From Bacteroidetes bacterium UBA6063 (GTDB lineage Bacteria; Bacteroidota; Bacteroidia; NS11-12g; UBA9320), in the NCBI GenBank assembly GCA_002428905.1, contig DIYD01000172.1, positions 25,503 to 33,469 on the forward strand: a stretch of 7,967 bases of DNA, written 5' to 3'. Below are positions 1 through 6,442 of this stretch, in pieces. The notes beneath the pieces were generated by a model that searched no databases, was not told the DNA's origin, and saw only the letters and a program-made list of their open reading frames with translations. The translations under genes were made by a program, and so were the position numbers. Every line of letters starts with the position of its first letter. Position 1 is the stretch's first letter.

Positions 1-220
1 ACAAGGCGATGGAGAAAATCCATCCTATCGTGGTTAACTTCCAGTCACCGGTTGCAGGCGCATCAATGCCTATTAAGCGTGTTAACGGTTGGTTAAAGAC
101 ACTGTAGGCATAAATCTGTCCGATACAAAGATGAATTGCCAACGCCGCGGGTGGAACCAACCATCGGTTAAATCCGGGTTTTGCCACCGAGCGTTGCCTG
201 TTTAGAAACTGAAAAGCCAT
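1..220 (-). CDS. OFA-family MFS transporter, N-terminal part (cut by window edge)
   Basis: This is the first 73 codons of an inner-membrane transporter; the rest lies beyond position 1. The ATG is at 220-218, with an AGGA motif just upstream and an in-frame TAA 15 bases before it, so no longer start is possible. The N-terminus has a cytoplasmic lead, then RWLVPPAALAIHLCIGQIYA (about residues 19-38), which forms the first membrane helix, then YSVFNQPLTRLIG and, near the edge, a DWKLTTIGWIFS segment that begins the second helix. This pattern is typical of the oxalate/formate antiporter (OFA) branch of the major facilitator superfamily, whose members exchange or take up small carboxylates. The substrate cannot be read from this fragment. 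It follows the fibronectin-like gene by 68 bp and has no evident link to the poly-gamma-glutamate operon. Family assignment is fairly sure; substrate is unknown. Confidence 0.8.
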   Translation of the reverse strand, partial: MAFQFLNRQRSVAKPGFNRWLVPPAALAIHLCIGQIYAYSVFNQPLTRLIGIDAPATGDWKLTTIGWIFSIAL

Positions 221-288
221 TTCAGTTCCTAATTACCTCAATCCCGAGGAGAAATCAAAATTGCGTGAATAGGATAAGCGTAGCTTTG

Positions 289-2940
289 TTACTCTGTAAC
301 GACCACTTTGGTACGATATACATTGCCTTCGCTTTGAATGTTGATGAAGTACACCCCCGCGTTTAGATCGGTAAAGTAGATTGAATATCCTGTGCTTGTT
401 GGTTCCCAATGTATTGGAATATGTTGCCCTGTACCAGAGATCACCTGTATATCAACCGCTTTTCTGGGCACGTTTGCCGGGAGTTCAACATATACCTCAG
501 CATCCTGAACCGGATTCGGGTAAACATCCAAAGGACTCGGCACAAGGTACTTCACAGGTAGCAAGTTATCCGTGGTGAAGTGCCATACATCTGACCATTC
601 CCCATAACGATCTCCATCCTTAACATGTAATACCCGCCAATAATAATCCCGGCCTGAATTTAAGGTGAGTTCCCTACTCGTTTTTGAAGCCGATACGACA
701 ATTGAATCCGACATATCCGGGTTTTCAGAAACCTCCAGTACAAATCGGTTTAAACCAGCAGCACCTACCCACTCAAACCCGACCAGTGTGTCAGAAAGAA
801 GACTATTATTGTGCGGTAGCGTCAATTGAGCTACAACGCTATCTCGCAGTCCAAAGCAGGAGGGAATACTCCATTCGGAAGTATCCCGTTCGTGAAACAT
901 CTTTACTCGCCAAACGTATTTACCCCCAAGTTTAATAACAGAATCACTAAGCCATAATACAGGATGAAATAAGGTATCTGGGTGTTTAACGACCTCGTAA
1001 GGGTCATTAAAGTCTTCAGAGGTATCAATTTGAAATATATAACCATCGTGTCTGCCCATGCTGTACCAGGTGAACTTTACCTGTTCAGGTTCCATATTCC
1101 AGTTATTGTTAGCCGGCTGGTGAAGTCGAACTCTCTTTGGCATTTTGAACATCTTAACGCTGGCCCATTGACTTGAATCAACACCCGGATTGATGTATCG
1201 AATAGTCCAATAGTACACCGTGTTATAAAAGAGCTTGTGAACCAGTATCTGGCCTTTATCGTTGACGAATTGCGAATCAACCAAAACGGGCGAATTGAAC
1301 GTGGGCACCGTATCGAATCTGATCTGATAGTGTTTATGCTCAGGTATTTTTGACCACAGGAAGTAGACATCACTTCCACTTGAATTTGTTGCTATGCGCG
1401 TTGTATCATTTACAGGAGACAATGTTTCAATACGTGATTTCGTAGTAAACGTGTTGCCTGGATAAGGTGTCCAACGCGCCGTATCTTTTGCGTGATATAC
1501 TCTGGCACGCCAATAATAGGTGGTATTCCAATGCAACAGCACATCCGAAATCGAATGGTCTGGAAATCGCACAAAACTGTCTATAACGAGCTGCGTATAT
1601 GTGCTGTCTCTAGCCACCTGAATTTGAGTGCCAATCAACCCTTTTGAGTTGGAAGAAACACGAAAGTTAGGTGTGAGTGTAACTGCAGTATCTCCATCAG
1701 AGAGACCCGTTAGAATATCGTTATACCCAAACGCTACTTTTGATTTCTCCGTGTCGGACCATGCTGTGGTATCATAGTCTGAGAACGTTTTCACCCGAGT
1801 ATAAATGGTACGGCCAAAAGGCAATTCGGTTAATAACTGATGAATCGTATCGGTGTAATACTCTTGATAATATGGAGAGGAAAAGTCTTCGACTGTATCG
1901 ATGCCGTATATATAACCATTCGATCCATGGATTTTACTCCATCCATAACGTTTCTCCGGGTAGCTATGAGTCTCGAAGTATGGGTCGGGAACACGATCTA
2001 AATAGAACGACTGGTACGACCACGCTGAAGTATCGTGGGCTGACATGCCTCTCACGCGCCAGTAATACATATCATCTGAGGCAAGCTTATACATATCCAC
2101 TCCACCCCATCCCCATTGTGGTGAATAATTTAAGGTGTCCGTCCGGTATATGTTGTTTAATAAAATGTTCGAATTGAATAGTGGTGATGTATCGACCTGA
2201 ACCTGATAATGCGGTATGCCTGCATAATAAGACCATAAAAAAGAATGATTGTATGCTGTAGCAAACCGCTTAGGATATAAAGCACTCACAGAATCTATCA
2301 CAGAGTTTTTATAGACGTCCGTGCTAATTTTTCCATCTGCACTGATCAGCCTGGTGTAAACCGTTTGCCCAAAACGCAGATTTTCAACAACGCGTTCCAG
2401 TTTCACTCCCTGAAACGTATCGATTACGCTATGTTTTTGATAGAAACCGGAAGAGAAACTGCTGGTTGTATCAATGTGTAAGATGAATGTATCGATACTC
2501 GCCGTGCGAAACCAGGAAAAGGCAGTTACCGGTTGAAGCTCGCTACCCGAATTGGGTGTGATCATTCGGGGTTTATCGTCGGTGGTAAACTGGTACGTCG
2601 AACTCCAACCCGATGTATCGCTTGCTTTGAACGCCCGCACCCTCCAGTAGTAATCTGTGTTTAATTCCAGGTTTTTTAACTGGTGAGCAGACGTATCTAC
2701 CCAATATGTGGTAGACGCTTGAAAATTGGAAGATGTAGAAACCTCAACCTCGGCACTCTCCAGATAACCCAGAAAGTAAATGAGTGTTACTGCCGTCGGC
2801 AATTCAACTGTTTTATCTTTAGGGCTATAGAGCGTTGGTGTTTTAACTGCGGCATTCGTGTCTAAAACAAACAGCAAGAGTAGGATGTAAATTCCATGGA
2901 TTTTCACAAACACGTTTCTTTGGTCTTTCGAATATAACAT
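289..2940 (-). CDS. T9SS-secreted protein with about eight fibronectin-III-like modules
   Basis: This 883-residue protein is predicted to be secreted to the cell surface or outside. An N-terminal signal peptide (about residues 1-30, hydrophobic core IYILLLLFVL) is followed by about eight beta-sandwich modules of 85-100 residues (roughly 34-120, 124-212, 218-316, 318-402, 405-500, 505-600, 603-700 and 704-790). Most modules carry an early I/V-D-T-x3-F-x-S/D motif and a late YYWRV...DTS.WS motif, as in Bacteroidota fibronectin-III-like repeats. The C-terminus (about 805-883) is a T9SS type A sorting domain: VYPNP at 807-811, then LNAGVYFINI and a closing KVVVTE. No catalytic domain is visible, so adhesion or a structural surface role is the likely use; this is inference. 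It has only one cysteine, near residue 695. GGAGA precedes the ATG by about 7 bases. It lies 133 bp downstream of the poly-gamma-glutamate operon, on the same strand but separated by an inverted repeat. The specific function is not known. Confidence 0.85.
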   Translation of the reverse strand: MLYSKDQRNVFVKIHGIYILLLLFVLDTNAAVKTPTLYSPKDKTVELPTAVTLIYFLGYLESAEVEVSTSSNFQASTTYWVDTSAHQLKNLELNTDYYWRVRAFKASDTSGWSSTYQFTTDDKPRMITPNSGSELQPVTAFSWFRTASIDTFILHIDTTSSFSSGFYQKHSVIDTFQGVKLERVVENLRFGQTVYTRLISADGKISTDVYKNSVIDSVSALYPKRFATAYNHSFLWSYYAGIPHYQVQVDTSPLFNSNILLNNIYRTDTLNYSPQWGWGGVDMYKLASDDMYYWRVRGMSAHDTSAWSYQSFYLDRVPDPYFETHSYPEKRYGWSKIHGSNGYIYGIDTVEDFSSPYYQEYYTDTIHQLLTELPFGRTIYTRVKTFSDYDTTAWSDTEKSKVAFGYNDILTGLSDGDTAVTLTPNFRVSSNSKGLIGTQIQVARDSTYTQLVIDSFVRFPDHSISDVLLHWNTTYYWRARVYHAKDTARWTPYPGNTFTTKSRIETLSPVNDTTRIATNSSGSDVYFLWSKIPEHKHYQIRFDTVPTFNSPVLVDSQFVNDKGQILVHKLFYNTVYYWTIRYINPGVDSSQWASVKMFKMPKRVRLHQPANNNWNMEPEQVKFTWYSMGRHDGYIFQIDTSEDFNDPYEVVKHPDTLFHPVLWLSDSVIKLGGKYVWRVKMFHERDTSEWSIPSCFGLRDSVVAQLTLPHNNSLLSDTLVGFEWVGAAGLNRFVLEVSENPDMSDSIVVSASKTSRELTLNSGRDYYWRVLHVKDGDRYGEWSDVWHFTTDNLLPVKYLVPSPLDVYPNPVQDAEVYVELPANVPRKAVDIQVISGTGQHIPIHWEPTSTGYSIYFTDLNAGVYFINIQSEGNVYRTKVVVTE

Positions 2941-2975
2941 TCTAATTCTCCATCTGCACTACGACACACATAAAG

Positions 2976-3007
2976 GGTATCTGGTTATCTCTGTGTAACC
3001 AGATACC
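2976..3007 (-). terminator. Perfect 12-bp inverted repeat; possible terminator of the pgs operon
   Basis: The arms GGTATCTGGTTA (2976-2987) and TAACCAGATACC (2996-3007) are exact reverse complements separated by an 8-base loop. On the minus strand the hairpin starts 67 bases after the stop codon of the barrel gene, a sensible place for the operon transcript to end. The bases after the stem read CTTTATGTGTG, so the U-tract is short and the terminator call is moderate. The repeat ends only 35 bases before the ATG of the fibronectin-like gene, leaving no room for a separate full promoter between them. It could therefore instead be an operator for a dimeric regulator or a 5' UTR hairpin of that gene. 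Confidence 0.45.
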
Positions 3008-3073
3008 GGAAAACCATGAACACCTTATTATTCTCCCATTTGGACAGTTTCTTTTAACCTTGGATTTAAGATG

Positions 3074-3916
3074 CTAGTTGAATATGAGATTCAGCTGAGC
3101 TCCAATGATATTGAAGTTGTTAAAGGGAAGCAATGGTCTCGAGCGACCTTCAACAGGAATATTAAGCGCACTACCAAATCCATCCAGATTGAACTCCCGT
3201 TGTGCCGCGTAGTAAAACACCATGCTTAAGGGTTTATAGGACGGAATTGGTTTAAAACGAAGTCCGGCACGTAATCGGTATCTGTGAAGACCATTCGGCG
3301 GTTCTGTAAACTGTTCTTCTTCAAATTCTGAAAATGTCTCCTCCACTTGTGGAATTTCCAATTCCTTTCCACCCGCATAGTAGTACAGGAAGTATTGAAC
3401 ATACGGCGTCATTTGTAACGGCGCTTTGCGATGGCGAAACGACAACTTTCCTGAATACACACCTCTAAATCTGAATTTCTCCAACTGAGGCGTGTAATAC
3501 TGTGCAACCAGTTTTTGATTAAACCGCCATTTTGGACTTAGTTTTAGGCGATACTGGCCACCAACACCAATTCGATGTACAGTGAATTTATCCCACCAAT
3601 TCGACTCCCGGTCATAGCGATACTCATACGAATCGAAGTAACGCATTTGTGTATTGGAATACGCAACCAAAAAATGAACCTTTTTCGATAACCGGTAGTT
3701 CAACCCCAAATCGGTCTGAACAAACCCAAAGGGGTGACCTTCATTCAGGTCAAATGACGCCACCAAAAAGTTGTCGAGGTAAAACCTGCTGTTGAGTCTT
3801 ACATAGGTGTAGTTGCTATACCACACCTTATTCCCCGGTGTTAAATCTTGTGCCTTTGTCATTGGAATTAACAATAACAAGCTCATAATCAATGTTATAC
3901 TCCTTGATTCTTTCAT
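3074..3916 (-). CDS. DUF2490-like outer-membrane beta-barrel protein
   Basis: A 280-residue exported protein. The signal peptide is about residues 1-22 (core ITLIMSLLLLIPM, probable cleavage at TKA|QD). The mature part of about 258 residues is almost all alternating polar and aromatic/hydrophobic strands, with strand pairs such as GLNYRLSKKVHFLVAYS, RIGVGGQYRLKL and RYRLRAGLRFKP, and it closes with GAQLNLIFN, as outer-membrane barrels do. Overall it resembles the DUF2490 family of small barrels; I recognise the style rather than a signature motif. An acidic stretch at about 186-205 is probably an external loop, while several predicted strands are rich in Arg and Lys (for instance around 147-164 and 211-222). 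It is the last gene of the operon, 7 bp after the basic exported protein, which suggests it is the outer-membrane element of the gamma-PGA system, perhaps a pore or anchor for the polymer. That role is inference; the barrel prediction is solid. Confidence 0.75.
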   Translation of the reverse strand: MKESRSITLIMSLLLLIPMTKAQDLTPGNKVWYSNYTYVRLNSRFYLDNFLVASFDLNEGHPFGFVQTDLGLNYRLSKKVHFLVAYSNTQMRYFDSYEYRYDRESNWWDKFTVHRIGVGGQYRLKLSPKWRFNQKLVAQYYTPQLEKFRFRGVYSGKLSFRHRKAPLQMTPYVQYFLYYYAGGKELEIPQVEETFSEFEEEQFTEPPNGLHRYRLRAGLRFKPIPSYKPLSMVFYYAAQREFNLDGFGSALNIPVEGRSRPLLPFNNFNIIGAQLNLIFN

Positions 3917-3923
3917 AAACTTC

Positions 3924-4847
3924 TTAACTTGATTTGGATTTACTTCCTTTTGGTGGAAGTCTTTTCTTATCGTAGGAAACCCGTATTAATGCCGATTTTG
4001 ACTTGTCGGCCACCACAAACTCGTATTTATGATCTCCGGATGGCACCTGTAGGTAAATCTTGTTTAACGTACCTGGAATAAGTCGGCCTCCTTCGGTGTA
4101 AACCACGTATTTAGACCGAACCGAAGACACCTTAAACGTGTACAATACTTTACCATTTTCCTTCATCAGGATTCGGGTCTCATTATCCGAAAACATCGAA
4201 TGTTTAAACTCTACGCGGACTAGAATTCGGATGTAGGAATTACCCTCTACATTTACCTTGACGGGATTGTTCGCATCGATACGGTAGTAATCCAATTTCT
4301 TTTGGCTATCGACAGTGGTCAGCGATGTTGTACTTACATTGTTTACCGGATACTCTGTTGCCCATTTCGGTTTTGGGTACTTCTCAAAGAAGAATCTTGA
4401 AAACACCTGGCGTTCACCGTTAATTGAAAACACTTCTAAACGGTGCTTCCCAGGAGGGATAATCAGTTTGACTTTCTGCACCACAGAGACCTTAAACGAC
4501 TTGCCCATTACCACTGTCTTTGTTGACATACGGGACTTTGCAATTGGCTTTACTTTAACAATTTTCCCGTCCAAAATGTACTTCACATGGTACCCGTTAT
4601 CCCATGGCTCTCCTTCGGCCATTCGAGTTCGTAGAAATATGGTCACCTCGCCTGGACCGCCAATGTGAAATACGGTAGCGTACTTTTTCGACAAGGTATA
4701 GTAGGTTGTTTCCTTTGCTTCACCCGTTTTTAATTGAAGCTTTTTGTTACTTAAACTGGGTTCCAATGCTACTTTTTTAGCGGTGGCAAATTCAAATGTG
4801 CCCAGGCACATGAGTCCAATTAATATCTTTACCTTTTTATGTTTCAT
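3924..4847 (-). CDS. Very basic exported protein with two duplicated beta domains, pgs operon-linked
   Basis: I do not recognise this 307-residue protein as a named family. A signal peptide spans about 1-23 (KKVK n-region, core ILIGLMCLGTF, cleavage near ATA|KK). The Cys in LMCLG does not sit in a good lipobox, so a soluble periplasmic protein is more likely than a lipoprotein. The mature part has two similar halves of about 108 residues (about 49-156 and 186-294). Each has an opening tyrosine-rich strand, a V.I.G...VTIFLR/YIRILVR strand, a DGK/NGK turn, and a closing PPGKHRLEVF/PSGDHKYEFVV strand. By my count the mature protein has about 53 Lys plus Arg against about 25 Asp plus Glu, and it ends in a Lys/Ser tail. 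It lies between pgsW (11 bp gap) and the barrel gene (7 bp gap). A cationic periplasmic protein in a gamma-PGA operon could bind the polyanion, but this is inference. Confidence 0.8.
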   Translation of the reverse strand: MKHKKVKILIGLMCLGTFEFATAKKVALEPSLSNKKLQLKTGEAKETTYYTLSKKYATVFHIGGPGEVTIFLRTRMAEGEPWDNGYHVKYILDGKIVKVKPIAKSRMSTKTVVMGKSFKVSVVQKVKLIIPPGKHRLEVFSINGERQVFSRFFFEKYPKPKWATEYPVNNVSTTSLTTVDSQKKLDYYRIDANNPVKVNVEGNSYIRILVRVEFKHSMFSDNETRILMKENGKVLYTFKVSSVRSKYVVYTEGGRLIPGTLNKIYLQVPSGDHKYEFVVADKSKSALIRVSYDKKRLPPKGSKSKSS

Positions 4848-4858
4848 CGTGTTATCTT

Positions 4859-5971
4859 TTACTTGCTGTGAATTACTTGAGATCCTAGTTCGTTTCGTTT
4901 TTTATCCTGATAGACAATACCTCCGATCAGCACGATCAACACAATAAGGCTAGCACCCGTAATGCGCAAATCGTATTTCATCGTTCGATATAAACCGCCT
5001 GTACCTACTTCAGGCAACGGCATGGGTTCGTATGGAAGATCGTACCGGTTCATGAGTGTATTGAGCTGCCGCAGATGAATTATGGGCACCTTCATCTGAG
5101 CCATCTGAAAGGCCACTCCCTTTTTGTCTGGGAAGTCTGCAAGCCTAATGTCCTTGTTTAAACCAGGCTTAAGGGCGTATCCATTTCTTCGTGAACCCAA
5201 CGAAGCAATACCTCCGCCAATATTGATGTACAATTTGATTGGCTTCCCTACCGATTTACGCTGAAACAACTCCATGCGTTGTGTAATATTTGCTTCGAGG
5301 TCTGGCCCGTGAATCTTGATCTGTTTATTTCGATCAATTGCGGCCAGCGCCAACTCTCGCCCATCCTCACTTAATGCGCGCCCAATATCTTTGTTGCCCC
5401 CAATGGATGCCGCAATGGAAGGGTGTTTCAGTATACCTTTCAGGTACAACTGTCTATGCATATCCAACCAGGTGTAATATGGGTCAGTTGCTCCCCAGGT
5501 TGAAGACGTCACTGACGATATAATAATGGGGTTTGCCTTTATCGTTTGTAAGGCCGCAAGTGTGCTGATATTTAGTGCTGGAAATGACCCCGTCATGCAG
5601 ATTGCGACATTGTCACCTGCTTCAACTTCAGCCTGCTTCAGCAGGTCTACCAGAAGCGCTGAAAAATTGGGATTCACTGTAGATGCTTTGATCGAAAGAG
5701 AACCTCTTCCGGAAGAAATCGGACTAAATTCCTGGCCGATCAATCCGGTCTCATTCGGATCATTGATATTGTCTACAAACACCCCATTCTGAAACCGTTG
5801 TGCTTTGATATACTGATGGGCCGATAATGCAAGTTTTGACGCCTCTAATTTGTCGGCATAGTGCTTTTGTTTACTGTTTACCTTCGTGTTTTCCACCACA
5901 TATAGACATGCAATCGAAAGCACGCCAAGAATGCTTAATACAAGCGTTGATCTAATGGAGATTTTATGCAT
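4859..5971 (-). CDS. pgsW: Poly-gamma-glutamate system protein, PgsW type
   Basis: A 370-residue membrane-anchored protein matching the 'poly-gamma-glutamate system protein' family found beside pgsB and pgsC in several Gram-negative groups. It has one membrane segment at each end (about 8-25 and 336-354), with a large domain of about 310 residues between them, most likely periplasmic. Recognisable family stretches are ETGLIGQEFSPISSGRGSL (74-92), NPNFSALLVDLL (100-111), GDNVAICMTGSFPALNIS (119-136), ISSVTSSTWGA (151-161) and the glycine-rich INIGGGIASLG (249-259). The biochemical role of the family is not established as far as I know; partnership with PgsB/PgsC is inferred from constant gene linkage. 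It starts 3 bp after the pgsC stop, so the two are almost certainly translated together. The operon has no PgsA/CapA gene, and this protein occupies the place PgsA usually holds. Family call is confident; the symbol follows common annotation use. Confidence 0.85.
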   Translation of the reverse strand: MHKISIRSTLVLSILGVLSIACLYVVENTKVNSKQKHYADKLEASKLALSAHQYIKAQRFQNGVFVDNINDPNETGLIGQEFSPISSGRGSLSIKASTVNPNFSALLVDLLKQAEVEAGDNVAICMTGSFPALNISTLAALQTIKANPIIISSVTSSTWGATDPYYTWLDMHRQLYLKGILKHPSIAASIGGNKDIGRALSEDGRELALAAIDRNKQIKIHGPDLEANITQRMELFQRKSVGKPIKLYINIGGGIASLGSRRNGYALKPGLNKDIRLADFPDKKGVAFQMAQMKVPIIHLRQLNTLMNRYDLPYEPMPLPEVGTGGLYRTMKYDLRITGASLIVLIVLIGGIVYQDKKRNELGSQVIHSK

Positions 5972-5974
5972 AAT

Positions 5975-6433
5975 TTAGTACAGTTGTGGGAATAGATTCC
6001 CGTTAAAACATAGAATTACTAAGAACCTTACGATCACAGAGGAGATCGACAACATGCCCATGGTTTTAAGAAAACCCTGGTTAGCCGCCCAGTGTGCAAT
6101 CAAACCTGGTACCACCCAGCCTACAGCACTAAATTCTGCAGTTGAGGTTTCGGTATTGAAGATCATGAAGTGATGTGAGATAATAGACAAGATGGTGCCT
6201 ACCAAAAGGGCTACAACCATTTGTCTGCGGCCAAAAAGAAACGTAAACCGTGATATTCCTTTGATCAACAAAAACGTAGCAAAGGCAATCAATACCGTTC
6301 CCAAAATTCGATCGGGTGAAGTAAGTTGGAGAGAGACATAACCCGGTATGATAATGCCACCTGCTGCCAACCCGAACGCTTCAATGCTAATAAGGCTTAT
6401 TAGCACACCTATAACTATTGCTAATTCTATCAT
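5975..6433 (-). CDS. pgsC: Poly-gamma-glutamate biosynthesis protein PgsC/CapC
   Basis: A 152-residue integral inner-membrane protein, close to the roughly 149 residues of Bacillus PgsC/CapC. It has four to five hydrophobic segments (about 3-21, 22-36, 43-58, 71-90 and 122-142). Family landmarks are AGGIIIPGY (24-32), the FGRRQM segment (67-72) and GWVVPGLIA followed by QG (105-113 and 119-120), all of which have close counterparts in Bacillus PgsC. PgsC forms the membrane part of the gamma-PGA synthase and is needed, with PgsB, for stable ATP-dependent polymerisation. It begins 9 bp after the pgsB stop and ends 3 bp before pgsW, consistent with one transcript and a stoichiometric complex. 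Start chosen at the ATG at 6433, which places the first helix at the N-terminus as in the family. Confidence 0.93.
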   Translation of the reverse strand: MIELAIVIGVLISLISIEAFGLAAGGIIIPGYVSLQLTSPDRILGTVLIAFATFLLIKGISRFTFLFGRRQMVVALLVGTILSIISHHFMIFNTETSTAEFSAVGWVVPGLIAHWAANQGFLKTMGMLSISSVIVRFLVILCFNGNLFPQLY

Positions 6434-6442
6434 AATCTGCTA

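Noticed and set aside
288..300. Small hairpin GTTAC-TCT-GTAAC at the stop codon of the fibronectin-like gene
   Set aside because: The stem is only 5 bp, AT-rich, and no T-run follows it on the minus strand, so it is not a convincing terminator.
1077..1379. A 100-codon minus-strand frame inside the fibronectin-like gene
   Set aside because: It is an alternative frame of the same strand fully inside the 883-residue protein, whose repeated domain motifs continue unbroken through this region.
4794..4813. Lipoprotein signal at LMCLG of the basic exported protein
   Set aside because: The three residues before Cys (GLM) do not fit a lipobox, and a normal cleavage site (ATA before KK) follows a few residues later.
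181..5792. Open reading frames of 60-145 codons on the plus strand (for example 1740-2177, 4315-4668 and 5526-5792)
   Set aside because: They lie opposite long, clearly coding minus-strand genes, have no family resemblance, signal peptide or sensible start context, and their composition follows from the gene on the other strand.
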